Source: Silene conica | Lineage: Eukaryota; Streptophyta; Magnoliopsida; Caryophyllales; Caryophyllaceae | Direction of reading: 5' to 3' | Length of the DNA: 64,000 nt | Assembly: GCA_029255685.2 (NCBI GenBank) | Contig: CM055312.2 | Location: 14,718,649-14,782,648, forward strand | Shown: piece by piece, positions 1 to 10,154 of the stretch | Layout: each line of letters opens with the position of its first letter | Position numbering within the stretch: position 1 is the first letter of the stretch | Program-made: the position numbers and the translations under genes | Notes under the pieces: model-generated | What the model was told of the DNA's origin: nothing | What the model saw: only the letters and a program-made list of their open reading frames with translations | Databases searched by the model: none

Positions 1-6
1 TCAAAG

Positions 7-326
7 CAGGGGCGGATTTGGGGTGGATAGGGTAGGCAACTGCCACCCCCCCCCCCCCCCCCCCCCCAACATAAAAATAAGAGTAATTATTGTATATAAA
101 TTTCACAAAAATGGGTTAGGCTTAGTGGTTAAAAGTGGTTATGTGTTAGAAGTTTGGTGAGGTTAGAGGTTCAAATCTCATTAGAGGGTTTTTTTTTAAA
201 AAAAACTTGCTTTATTTCATCAAACTTCACCTAAAACTTGCTTTATTTCATCAAACTTCAACTTTTTTTTCTACTAATTACGGAAAGAAAAAATTTTTGC
301 CCCCCGAAATCCTAGATCTGCCACTG
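7..326. mobile_element. Small non-autonomous hAT-type element
   Basis: The ends are inverted repeats: CAGGGGCGGATTTGGG at the left and CCTAGATCTGCCACTG at the right. The right end is followed by GCTCAAAG (327-334), and the window opens with TCAAAG, the last six bases of the same 8-bp target duplication. Eight-base duplications and CAGNG ends are typical of hAT elements. The inside has a run of C (44-67), a tRNA-like stretch and a direct repeat of about 30 bp (about 205-265). There is no transposase, so it would need one supplied in trans. Confidence 0.8.
118..178 (+). promoter_or_regulatory. tRNA-like A and B boxes inside the hAT element
   Basis: GGCTTAGTGGTTA (119-131) resembles the D-arm/A box of a tRNA, and GGTTCAAATCT (168-178) resembles the TpsiC-arm/B box, about 50 bases further on. 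This is the spacing of an internal RNA polymerase III promoter, as in tRNA-derived SINEs. No full cloverleaf is visible. Whether it is transcribed is not known. Confidence 0.35.
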
Positions 327-334
327 GCTCAAAG

Positions 335-643
335 TATACTGATCAATGATCATTCTCTCAATTTTTAAGTTATACTTCGTAGTAGATAGATATGTGAATG
401 TTACTGCCTTTTTTTATTATTGGTTTTGAAGTTTTTGTAATTTCGCTTGAAAGTATACTACGCATTCTCGTAAATTCGTGCGATAGTAGACATGTGAAAG
501 TTACTATTTGATTTGTTTTGTATTTGATCGTAGTTTACACGGTTGTGTTTTTTATTTAATTTGCAGTTTTTACAGCTTATTTTGAATGTATATCGAGTAT
601 TTTCTCGAATTCGAGTGATCAATGATTGATGTTCTTGTGAGAG
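335..643. other. AT-rich intergenic stretch, no gene seen
   Basis: This lies between the hAT element and the copia element. It holds loosely repeated phrases (for example TATACTNCG and GTAGANATGTGAA at about 371-405 and 453-500) but no convincing coding frame. Confidence 0.5.
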
Positions 644-648
644 CATTT

Positions 649-912
649 TATAGAATTATGATGTTTATGATTTGTAACAATGATTGATCATAAGATGATC
701 ATAGAGATAAGAAAGATAATTAAAGAATTAGAGAGAAATCTATTGTAATGAATGTAATAATCTTTCTGTAAAATATATTCAGAAGAAGTGAATACAATGT
801 GATCATGATTGTCCTATTTATACTAACAATCAACCGACTTTTGTTCTATCTAACAAACTTCCTTATTTTAGGAAAGTTAGTTAACTTTGTTAACTAATTA
901 ATATTCCCTATA
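649..912 (-). repeat. 3' LTR of the copia element
   Basis: This 264-bp repeat matches 4653-4916 almost exactly. It starts TATAGAATTATG and ends CCCTATA on the plus strand. It is the 3' LTR because the polypurine tract lies beside it. Confidence 0.92.
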
Positions 913-920
913 CTCCCCCC

Positions 921-3900
921 TCAAGCTGTACCATCAGCTTGAAACAGAAGACCCATTTTGGCAGAGAAAAAATTATGTTCTTGAGCACTTAAAGGCTTCG
1001 TCATTATATCAGCAATCTGCAGGCCACTTCTGATGTGTTGTGTCTGTAGGAAACCTTCACATTGTTTATCACGTACATAATGGCAATCCACGTTAAGATG
1101 TTTAGTTCTTTCGTGGAATACGGGATTCTGAGCTATATGCTCAGCAGCCTTATTATCACAATGTAAAGTGATTGGCTTAGGAACATGAACATGTAGATCT
1201 TGCAGCAGTCCATCTAACCAAACTATTTCAGATGCAGTGTAACTCATGCTCCTGTATTCAGCTTCTGCAGAACTTTTGCTCACTGTGCGCTGTTTCTTTG
1301 TCTTCCAAGAGACCAAGGAATGACCAAAAAATACACAATAACCACTTAATGATCGACAACTGTATGCACATGTGCTCCAGTCTGCATCTGAATATGCTCT
1401 CAAAACTGATGGGGATGATGCAGGGTAAAACAGACCTGCATTCACAGAACCTTTCAAATATCTGACCAAATGTTGTGCAGCAAGATAGTGAGGCTCTCGT
1501 GGCTCACTTAGGAATTGACTTAGATGTTGTACGCTATATGCTATATCAGGTCTGGTTAGACTAAGGTATAATAGTCTTCCAATTAACCTCCTGTAAATTT
1601 CAGGATTTGGCATAATGTCACCTTCAACAGTGGACAATTTAAGCCCCTTTTGCATAGGGAATGTTGCTGCTTTGGATTCTTCAAACCCTGCATCTTTGAT
1701 GATGTCCAAAATATACTTCCTCTGGTTCAACATAATCCCTTTGCCATTCCTTGCTACTTCTAAGCCAAGGAAATATCGCATAGAACCAAGATCCTTAATG
1801 GTGAATTTCTGATGTAAGGCTTCTTTGATGAAGGTAATGTCTTCGAAACTATCACCAGTTAATAAAAGATCATCTACATATACTAGAATAATGACCAACT
1901 TATTTGTTTTTGAATTGACTCTTGTAAATAAAGAGTAGTCATGCTTGGACTGGTGATAGCCTTGCTGAATTAAAAACTTTGTTAACTCCACATTCCATTG
2001 TCTTGAAGCTTGTTTAAGACCATATAGTGACCTTTTTAGCTTGCATACTTGTCCTTTTACAGCCTTTGTATACCCCAATGGTGGTCTCATGTAAACTTCT
2101 TCCTCAATAAACCCATGAAGGAAGGCATTGTTTATGTCCAATTGAAACAATGGCCAATTCTTCATAGCAGCTAGTGCCAACAAAACCCTAACTGTAGTAA
2201 ACTTTGCTACTGGTGAAAAGGTGTGCTTGTAGTCTTTGTCTTTAATCTGGTTGAAACCTTGAGCTACAAGTCTTGCCTTGAATCTCTCAATTGAACCATC
2301 TGCCCTATGTTTCACCTTATAGACCCACTTACTTCCAATGGCTTTCTTATTAGGTGGCAAATTTACAACTTCCCAAGTGTTATTCTTTACCAAGGCGAAT
2401 AACTCTTGTTCCATTGCAGTGACCCATCTACTGTCCTTGCAGGCTTGACCATAGTAACTAGGCTCAACTTCTGCCATAACTTTGCTGAGGGATGCAACAT
2501 AAGCCTTATCATACATATCCAATTCCTTCAAGACAGCAGCATGAAGGACAGATGCAGTAGCAATAGTTTTACTCGGATCAATTGATGGAGGAAGAACTTT
2601 CTGAAAATCTCTGAACCTTACTGAAGGAAATCTTGTTCTAGTAGATTTTCTTTCCTGAGATGTGTTAGTCTCAACAGAAATACCAGAAACAATATGCTGA
2701 TTGGCATTGCTAGTATTAGGAATAGTATTAAGGGAATTATTTTCTTCCTCAGGGTTATCAGTTTGTAAACTAATGTCATTATTGGTAGTCTCAGGAATAT
2801 CAGTACTTACAGTATTATTATCATTATTATAAGAATTTGAAGCAATATTTTGTCGGATCTGAAAAGAATAATCAGTAGGTAAAAGAATAGGGCAAGAATT
2901 GTCGACCTGTTCAGGAAGATCTGTAGTAACTTTTTCCTCCTTGTATGGAAATCTGTCTTCCAAGAAAACCACATCTCTATTTGTGAAAACAGTATGATCA
3001 TCTAAGTCGTACAACTTATATCCCTTTTGAGTAGGAGGGTAACCTATAAAAATGCACTTCCTAGCCCTTGTCTGAAATTTGTCTTTGGCTGTAGGAGGCT
3101 TAGTTGCATAACAAAGTGACCCAAACACTCTTAAATTGTCATAATCAGGTATCTGTTTATGTAATAATTCATAAGGGGTCTTCCACTGTAGTAATTTAGA
3201 GGGCATTTTATTTATAAGACAGGTAGCAGTCAACAAACACTCGCCCCAAAATTTTACTGGTAAACCAGATTGTATTCGAAGAGCTCTGGCTGTATCAAGT
3301 AAGTGTCTATGCTTCCTCTCAACCCTCCCATTTTGCTGAGGTCTACCTACAATACTGCGTTGATGTACTATCCCTTTAGTAGCAAAAAGATCTCTGCAAT
3401 GTTGCTGAAAAAACTCTGTCCCATTGTCAGATCTTATGATCTGTATTTTGGAACCAAACTGTGTTTCTACATGAGTAATGAAACTTTTTATAAGACCTGG
3501 TATTTGAGTTTTATTATGCACAAGAAAGGTCCAAGTAGCCCTTGAATAATCATCTAGCACAGTAAGAAAAGAATTTGCACCACATAAAGAGGAAGCTTTG
3601 TATGGCCCCCAAACATCCATATGAATCAATTGAAAAGGAAAAGTAGCATGAGAAGAACTTTTGGGAAAAGGAATAGCATGATGCTTAGCAAGAACACAAG
3701 TTTCACAGAAAAAATCCTTATTACTTTTCAAATTACTATCTGAAACATGTCTTAGCTTTTCTATAGAAGAATGACCCAATCTTGAATGAAAAAGATTTAC
3801 ATTATCAACAGAATTAATGAAAGAAGAAACAACGGAATGGTGTTTGCTATTGTTATGATTATGTACGTTATCTATATTAAACTTGTATAAATCTCCAACT

Positions 3901-4532
3901 CTGCTACCCACTGCCACCACTTTCTTACTGGAATGGTCCTGGAACAAACATTTGTTATCAAGAAACAAAACAGTCAATGCAGCAGAGGATATTAACTTTG
4001 CAACAGATAAAAGATTTTGCTGAAAATCAGGCACAATAAGAACATCATGCAAAACAATTCTATCTGTCAATCTAACTTTACCAGCCTTGTGCACAATTTT
4101 TACTGTCCCATCAGGTAAAGAAACATAAACAGGAAAAGACAAAGTAAAAATATCATGCATTATACTCAAATTAGATGTCATATGATTAGACGCCCCTGTA
4201 TCTATTATCCAATGCTTGTAATACTGAAAATTATCCCTCAAACTTTTGTCCAGTGAATTGATTATCCATCTCGAAACCAACAAATCAACCCTTATCCACT
4301 GCTTGTGCTTACGATCAGTTGCGGCAGTCAAAGTACATTTTCCTGTAATAAACCCGTCTTTGTTCTTGGAAACAAGAGCATGAACTACCTCGCGTTGCCA
4401 TTGATTAAAATTTGTCCCATCAAACTGAAAAGTAGACAACTGCAAGGAATGCGAATCCGTTGGAAGAAGAAACAAAGGATCATCGAACTGAGAATAAAAG
4501 GAATGATCAGAACTTTCTGAATTTTCAGGCAT
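921..4532 (-). CDS. Ty1/copia gag-pol polyprotein
   Basis: This 1203-codon frame reads, in order: a gag-like start; an aspartic protease with DTGASNHM; a GAG-pre-integrase zinc motif (H..H..C..C); an integrase core with HMDVWGP, DDYSR and the later E of GRVERKH; a reverse transcriptase with YVDDLLLTGD; and RNase H with DADWSTC and SSAEAEYR. Integrase before reverse transcriptase is the order of Ty1/copia (Pseudoviridae), not Ty3/gypsy. It lies wholly between the two LTRs. It is an element gene, not a host gene. Confidence 0.92.
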   Translation of the reverse strand: MPENSESSDHSFYSQFDDPLFLLPTDSHSLQLSTFQFDGTNFNQWQREVVHALVSKNKDGFITGKCTLTAATDRKHKQWIRVDLLVSRWIINSLDKSLRDNFQYYKHWIIDTGASNHMTSNLSIMHDIFTLSFPVYVSLPDGTVKIVHKAGKVRLTDRIVLHDVLIVPDFQQNLLSVAKLISSAALTVLFLDNKCLFQDHSSKKVVAVGSRVGDLYKFNIDNVHNHNNSKHHSVVSSFINSVDNVNLFHSRLGHSSIEKLRHVSDSNLKSNKDFFCETCVLAKHHAIPFPKSSSHATFPFQLIHMDVWGPYKASSLCGANSFLTVLDDYSRATWTFLVHNKTQIPGLIKSFITHVETQFGSKIQIIRSDNGTEFFQQHCRDLFATKGIVHQRSIVGRPQQNGRVERKHRHLLDTARALRIQSGLPVKFWGECLLTATCLINKMPSKLLQWKTPYELLHKQIPDYDNLRVFGSLCYATKPPTAKDKFQTRARKCIFIGYPPTQKGYKLYDLDDHTVFTNRDVVFLEDRFPYKEEKVTTDLPEQVDNSCPILLPTDYSFQIRQNIASNSYNNDNNTVSTDIPETTNNDISLQTDNPEEENNSLNTIPNTSNANQHIVSGISVETNTSQERKSTRTRFPSVRFRDFQKVLPPSIDPSKTIATASVLHAAVLKELDMYDKAYVASLSKVMAEVEPSYYGQACKDSRWVTAMEQELFALVKNNTWEVVNLPPNKKAIGSKWVYKVKHRADGSIERFKARLVAQGFNQIKDKDYKHTFSPVAKFTTVRVLLALAAMKNWPLFQLDINNAFLHGFIEEEVYMRPPLGYTKAVKGQVCKLKRSLYGLKQASRQWNVELTKFLIQQGYHQSKHDYSLFTRVNSKTNKLVIILVYVDDLLLTGDSFEDITFIKEALHQKFTIKDLGSMRYFLGLEVARNGKGIMLNQRKYILDIIKDAGFEESKAATFPMQKGLKLSTVEGDIMPNPEIYRRLIGRLLYLSLTRPDIAYSVQHLSQFLSEPREPHYLAAQHLVRYLKGSVNAGLFYPASSPSVLRAYSDADWSTCAYSCRSLSGYCVFFGHSLVSWKTKKQRTVSKSSAEAEYRSMSYTASEIVWLDGLLQDLHVHVPKPITLHCDNKAAEHIAQNPVFHERTKHLNVDCHYVRDKQCEGFLQTQHIRSGLQIADIMTKPLSAQEHNFFSAKMGLLFQADGTA

Positions 4533-4652
4533 TTTTGGATTTGATGATGAATTTCCAAGAATTGTTGTGATGTGAATTCAAGAATATAATGAATTCACCA
4601 AAATTTATGATAAGCGGAAGCAATTTGGCCTAGGATTTTCCTCCTGATACCA

Positions 4653-4916
4653 TATAGAATTATGATGTTTATGATTTGTAACAATGATTGATCATAAGAT
4701 GATCATAGAGATAAGAAAGAGAATTAAAGAATTAGAGAGAAATCTATTGTAATGAATGTAATAATCTTTCTGTAAAATATATTCAGAAGAAGTGAATACA
4801 ATGTGATCATGATTGTCCTATTTATACTAACAATCAACCGACTTTTGTTCTATCTAACAAACTTCCTTATTTTAGGAAAGTTAGTTAACTTTGTTAACTA
4901 ATTAATATTCCCTATA
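4653..4916 (-). repeat. 5' LTR of the copia element
   Basis: This is the partner of 649-912. On the minus strand it ends directly against the Met-tRNA primer-binding site, which makes it the 5' LTR and sets the transcription direction from right to left. Confidence 0.92.
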
Positions 4917-4921
4917 CATTT

Positions 4922-5586
4922 GATTTTGATTTTTTTTGTTCAATTATGGTTTTCTTTTTGAGTTTTTAATCGACTTGAAGTTTAGCTTGAAAGTGGTAGA
5001 TGGATGGTTTGATAAACTTCTATATATTAAAAAACGAAAATAACCAAATGTTTGGAAAATTACAAGAATGTGGATTAACCCGTAGTTAGGTTTACGGACA
5101 AGTAAAGATATAAGGGAAAGAATCTCTAAGTGCAAGCAATGAGTATTGCACTGTCGCATATTGATTGGTCTGGCGCGGAGGATAGTTGCCTAGAGGTGAT
5201 AAGAAAGTAAAACCGAAGACAAAGGATAGGGAATGGGCCATGTACATAGTGAGCAAGAGAGCTCTAGTACTAGCAGTGAAGGCATTGGATGCCCGAATAA
5301 TTTGCGAAACAGTGTTGCCAGCGTGTGAGCGATGTTGAAATGATGAACCGATCTTTAGGAGTAGTCTTTCGCACAACAATGTAGTATGAAACACCAGCAT
5401 ACAAGGAAGCGAAAACATTATTAGTAATGCACTTCAAATAGCGTGACTTTAACTACGGTGAACGAATAGAGAATCAGCAAGACGAAGTATATATGCACAT
5501 TGGGGCAACTACGCAGTCCTTAAATATCATAGAATTTCAGACCTTCCAAATAGCTTTAAGAATACAAGGAAACTGAAGCAGGCAAC
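4922..5586. other. Unassigned stretch between two elements
   Basis: I see no recognisable gene. Short frames on the minus strand (about 5092-5418) show no family resemblance. The part from about 5100 on resembles untranslated sequence next to an LTR and may belong with the LTR-like piece that follows. Confidence 0.4.
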
Positions 5587-6080
5587 TGTAACACTCTCAT
5601 CTACCAAACTAACTTACTAAGGCCTACTTTATTACATGAGGGCGTTACCATCTCAGTTACCTGGGTTAGTATGCCTCAAAGGTATCTATGTACCATAATG
5701 AAACAAAATATAAATAAACAAAGTTTAATCAAAGTTACAAACTTCCAAAGAAAACTGTATCTAAATAAGTTACAACTCAAAACTAAAATTGAAAGTTCAT
5801 AAAAACATTAGCGGAAGCTAAACGTAATAAACTCAACGGTGTCCATCCGATCCAGCAATCAAGCTTAACAATAAACCTGCTCAATTCACTGCTCCCCATT
5901 TGTGGAGAATATCAAATGGTTCACCACAATTTTGAAACACACAACAAGAGTCAGTTATCTATACGAATTATTACAAGATAACAGTAAAAGTAAATCGCAC
6001 ATTCTTGTATCAACCAGATGGGCAGAAAGAGACACAATGTCCAATATGTCCACGGGCTTTATTAAACCGAAAAAATCTTC
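5587..6080 (-). mobile_element. Ty3/gypsy-like LTR fragment
   Basis: The sequence begins TGTAACACTCTCATCT and then carries a GTTACCATCTCAGTTACC phrase. Both are laid out like the better-preserved LTR heads at 29449 and 38406 (TGTAACACCCCC, then GTTACCATCTCGG). No matching far end or target duplication was found, so this is a broken piece of uncertain length and the right border is a guess. Confidence 0.45.
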
Positions 6081-8249
6081 ATAATAAAAGTCAATCCAAT
6101 GTTGTTCACGATCATTAAGAGCCAAATATCAGCCTAGGATAAGCGGCTTTAAAAGATCAATTCAAACTTTGACATGAACAAAACTACAGAGGGGCCAAAG
6201 AAGGAAATGATTTTTTCTCACATATATCCCCGATAGGATAGCGGATACGCCGCAACATAACTATTCATCAAGTGAAAAGGCAACTGATTCACACGAACTC
6301 AAATAGGAACAATATGAAAGAGCATGTTATCTAGAATAGAAGAAGGTGAAATAAGACGAAAAACAATCAACCTACCTTCAGTATTGACCGTCTATCTCTG
6401 GCGAAAACAGGAATGATCTTATGAAGACGAAAAGTTGAAAAGATAGTATGGCTCCATAGGACGAACGAAAACAGAGCTGTTTAGTTTCCAATGGACATTA
6501 GTAATTTCCAATGAACAATAGTGATTTTCATAATACGATCTACGGTTAGAAACCGCCAATCTTAAAGCTTTCCAAGTAATGTCGTCGAGAAATCAATACC
6601 CCTGAAATCCACACATAAATGGGGCGGATGTTGTATACTGACCCAACTCGACAAGGTGCAAAATTAGATGTTGAAACCATAGAATTTCTAATAAAAATTT
6701 TGTTGTTATAAATTGTTTGGAGTAGGAAAACGAATTCAGGAAAATGAGATTAAATAAAGGATTAAGGGATATATGCAAAGATGACAAGTATCAAGAGCCT
6801 GGTTTCATGAACAAGGAGGCTATAAAGTAGGTTAGGTAGGTCTATAGATCAAATTGAAGGAGTTAGGCAAGTAGGAAGAGATAATAAGACGGTTTGGCAG
6901 AAGATAAGACGATACTAGGATTTGAAAACTTAAAAGGGAAGGAAAACTATCAAAAAGATAAACTCTAGAGATAGAAGTATAAGCTTTTGGTGATCAACAA
7001 TGATTCTTCTTTTTTGGATTTAAAATTATGTTGTTTATTCGCATTGTACTTTCTATTCGTTAATGTACTTTTACGCAATACTTTCAATTTGTATGCCCTT
7101 TGAAAAAAATCAACCGTAAACTTAATTCTCCTGATTTCTAACTGCACAACCTTTCAGATTAATCAAATTTCGTCAATTATAAACAATAATTTGGAGGTAA
7201 AGCATATTTTTAATTTGTTAATGACGTAGAAATGAATGAAATAAATGTTTTTACAAACAAATTGAATGTGGAGTTGTATCATAATGAGATTGATTGTTGA
7301 TTCTGACTTGTGGGGAATAAACGGCTTGGAATAATTCATAATGAAAATTTGTGTTCAGTCGCTTTCATATAAGGAAATCTATACGAGATCTTCCCATGAA
7401 CTTCAAAGGAAGCCGCAGTTCTCTCCTCTGGCTATTTGTTTCTGAATTTGTGTCACCGAAAAAGGATCAGTTGATTGAAAAGGAGGCTACTTTCCAAATC
7501 AAGAAAAAAAAAGCCTCTCATTGAACTCTTCTCTTATTAGTAAATTTTCCATGGACCAGTTTCAATTTGCAGTTGTTAAGGAGCATTCAAGTATGATTCG
7601 TCGCCACAAGATGCATTTCAATGGTCGAGTTCAAATGACACAAGCGATTACTAATTTGAAATCTAGTTTGTTTGTTTTTATTTGTAGGTACACTGAGATG
7701 GTGGTAAGGATGGTGACAGCGATCAAGAGGAGTAAAAAAAGAACGGACACACACTTAATCGTGTTTAATGCCCTTTATCATCCACCATTTAAAAGACGTC
7801 GACTTTCATCTTTCGTTTAGTTGTTTCAACGTTTAGTCAAATTTGTTGGTTATCTAGTACCTTTGGACTCTCCAATTTCCAATAACCCATACTTTGTAAT
7901 CGCATACTTTGTAATCTCGTTTTATTTATAGGAGTTAATCATTGTTTAAAAAAAAAGTGGAAAAGCATTCACCATCCCACTTCCAAGTTCCAACCTCCGC
8001 TTCACGTTATACTAGATGAAAGAAGAGTAGTCCCGTCATCCTTGTGTTCCTCTTTTCTTCATCTTTCACTTTCAACGCGCTTTTGTGGTCTGCTTACACA
8101 CACTAATACTACTTCAATACACTACTAGTCTACTACTCCTACCACTTGTATATCTTTATTACTAATTCAATCCATACTTTTCATCATCATCATCATCGTC
8201 GTCATACTCTCTTATTCCGTTTGAATCTTTCAATTTTTTGATTAAAAAA
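6081..8249. other. Intergenic region and EXO70B1 upstream sequence
   Basis: Most of this is AT-rich and holds nothing I recognise. A frame at 7521-7820 (+) has no family resemblance. The last 150 bases look like a leader for EXO70B1: pyrimidine-rich, with a TCA/TCG triplet tract at 8178-8202, just before the start codon. No clear TATA box could be assigned. Confidence 0.5.
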
Positions 8250-10154
8250 ATGGGAGACAGCAACAGCAACGGTGAAGAGAAGTTGATTGCAGTGGCTCGT
8301 CATATAGCCAAAACCTTGGGTCATTCCGATACTATGACCGACGACATTCTCAACATTTTCTCTACTTTCGACAACCGCTTTTCCCGCGAAAAACTCACTT
8401 CCGACATTAACATTATGTCTGACTCCTCTACCAACCCTCACGCTGCTACCCTTGAAGGCCGCCTCTCTTCCCTTGACCACCAGATCTCTCTTTCTCTCTC
8501 CTTTGACCGCCCTATCTGGTTTGACTCCACCGACTCCTCTTCCTTTATTGACTCCGTTGACGACCTCATCGCCACCATCAGATACTATACGCCTCTCGCC
8601 CACGACAACAAGTCTGTCTCCGCCTTGCTTGACCGCGCTGATGATCTCCTTCAGAATGCCCTCTTTCGTCTTCAGGAGGAGTTCCGTGGTCTCATCCTCC
8701 GCGGCGCCCAATCCCTTGACTTGACCACCTCCAATTCTAATCATAAATCTCTTGAAGACGATGATGATTCCTCTTCCGACGACAATGACGATGACCAAGA
8801 CTATTCCATTCCCGTCGCCCATCCTGTTACCGATTTCAATATTATCATCGACTCCCTTCCTTCCTCCACCATCAACGACCTTCACGAGATCGTCAAGCGT
8901 ATGGTCGCCGTTGATTACGGTCGTGAGTGTTCACACGTCTACAGTGCTTGCCGGAGGGATTTTCTCGAGGAGTCTCTCTCCAGATTAGGTTTGCACAAGT
9001 TCAGCACGGAGGAAGTCCAGAAGCTTCCCTGGCCCGAGCTTGAGGATGAGATTGATCGATGGTGTAAGTCTGCTCTTCTTTCTTGTAGGATTCTTTTTCC
9101 TTCTGAAAGACGCTTGTGTGATCGCGTCTTCTTTGGATTTTCGGCCACTGCGGACTTCTCTTTTATGGAGGTCTGCCGCGGATCCGCCATTCAGCTACTG
9201 AATTTCGCTGATGCCGTCGCCATTTCCAGCAGATCGCCTGAGCGATTGTTTAAGGTGCTTGATGTCTATGAGACTTTGCGAGATTTGATGCCTGAGTTCG
9301 ACCTCTTGTTTTCTGATAAATACTGTGTTTTTCTGAGGAATGAAGCTATCACCATCTGGAAGAGGGTGGGTGAGGCAATTCGCAGGATTTTTATGGAGTT
9401 AGAGAATTTGATTCAGCGTGATCCCGTCAAAGTACCTGTCCCTGGTGGCGGACTTCATCCTATTACCCGATATGTAATGAACTATCTAAGAGCAGCGTGT
9501 AAGGCTCAGCAAACGTTAGAGCAGGTGTTTGAGGAGGATAGGGAGAGGGATCGCGGAATGTTAATGTCTGGAACAAGCTCCCTCTCTGCGCAGTTAGGCT
9601 GGATTATGCAGCTGTTGGAGAGCAATTTGGAAGCCAAGTCCAAGATTTATAGGGATATTGCCCTTAGTTCCGTTTTTATGATGAATAATGGAAGGTACAT
9701 TGTTCAGAAGGTCGAGGATTGTGAGCTAGGGATGTTGTTAGGGGAGGATTGGATTAGGAAATACAACGTCAAAGTCAGGCAACTTCATGTCAGTTATCAG
9801 AGGAGCACTTGGAACAAGGTTGTTGGGATTTTGAAGGTCGAAACGGGTGCTGCTAGTCTTGGGGGACCCAATGCTAGGCCGTTCAAGGAGAGGTTGAAGC
9901 TCTTCAATTCTCATTTTGAGGAGGTACTCAAAGTGCAGTCCGCGTGGGTCGTGTTTGATGATCATTTGAGGGATGAGTTGAAGAATTCTGTCACCGGTAC
10001 TTTGTTGCCGGCTTACAGGAACTTCATTGGGAGGTTTCAGAACTCTCCTGAAGCGGGGAGGAACCCTGAGAAGCACATCAAGTACAGTGTTGAGGATGTT
10101 GAAGCTCGGATTAACAGTGAGCTGTTTCTAGGAAATGGTGTTGGGAGAAGATAA
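8250..10154 (+). CDS. EXO70B1: Exocyst subunit EXO70B1
   Basis: This is an uninterrupted 634-residue protein of the Exo70 family, part of the octameric exocyst that tethers secretory vesicles to the plasma membrane. The start MGDSNSNGEEKLIAVARHIA (ATG at 8250) matches the typical B1-clade N-terminus; a frame extending further upstream would begin without ATG. Residues near 175-190 are an acidic D/S run. The Exo70 C-terminal helical bundle fills roughly residues 260-620, with clade-typical phrases such as SERRLCDRVFFGF, SRSPERLFKVLDVYE, GGGLHPITRYVMNYLRAAC and YSVEDVEARI. The lack of introns and the length (Arabidopsis EXO70B1 is about 624 residues) fit the family. In Arabidopsis EXO70B1 acts in autophagy-related transport and in immunity guarded by the NLR TN2; a similar role here is inferred. 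Confidence 0.96.
   Translation: MGDSNSNGEEKLIAVARHIAKTLGHSDTMTDDILNIFSTFDNRFSREKLTSDINIMSDSSTNPHAATLEGRLSSLDHQISLSLSFDRPIWFDSTDSSSFIDSVDDLIATIRYYTPLAHDNKSVSALLDRADDLLQNALFRLQEEFRGLILRGAQSLDLTTSNSNHKSLEDDDDSSSDDNDDDQDYSIPVAHPVTDFNIIIDSLPSSTINDLHEIVKRMVAVDYGRECSHVYSACRRDFLEESLSRLGLHKFSTEEVQKLPWPELEDEIDRWCKSALLSCRILFPSERRLCDRVFFGFSATADFSFMEVCRGSAIQLLNFADAVAISSRSPERLFKVLDVYETLRDLMPEFDLLFSDKYCVFLRNEAITIWKRVGEAIRRIFMELENLIQRDPVKVPVPGGGLHPITRYVMNYLRAACKAQQTLEQVFEEDRERDRGMLMSGTSSLSAQLGWIMQLLESNLEAKSKIYRDIALSSVFMMNNGRYIVQKVEDCELGMLLGEDWIRKYNVKVRQLHVSYQRSTWNKVVGILKVETGAASLGGPNARPFKERLKLFNSHFEEVLKVQSAWVVFDDHLRDELKNSVTGTLLPAYRNFIGRFQNSPEAGRNPEKHIKYSVEDVEARINSELFLGNGVGRR

Larger units (their letters stand above)
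649..4916 (-). mobile_element. Ty1/copia LTR retrotransposon, nearly whole
   Basis: The two LTRs are 264 bp each (649-912 and 4653-4916) and differ at one base that I can see, so the insertion is recent. A 5-bp target duplication, CATTT, flanks it (644-648 and 4917-4921). On the minus strand the right LTR is followed by TGGTATCAGG (4643-4652), a primer-binding site for initiator Met-tRNA. A G-rich polypurine tract lies against the left LTR (913-927). The internal part encodes a single long gag-pol frame in copia order: protease, integrase, reverse transcriptase, RNase H. It looks nearly whole, with about one break. Confidence 0.93.

Noticed and set aside
5092-5418. 108-codon minus-strand frame
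   Set aside because: No domain or homology that I recognise; it lies beside an LTR-like fragment and is probably untranslated element sequence.
7521-7820. 99-codon plus-strand frame upstream of EXO70B1
   Set aside because: No recognisable motif, no splice or promoter context, and AT-rich composition like its surroundings.
8202-8885. 227-codon minus-strand frame
   Set aside because: Antisense to EXO70B1; the Gly/Val/Arg-rich composition reflects the sense gene.
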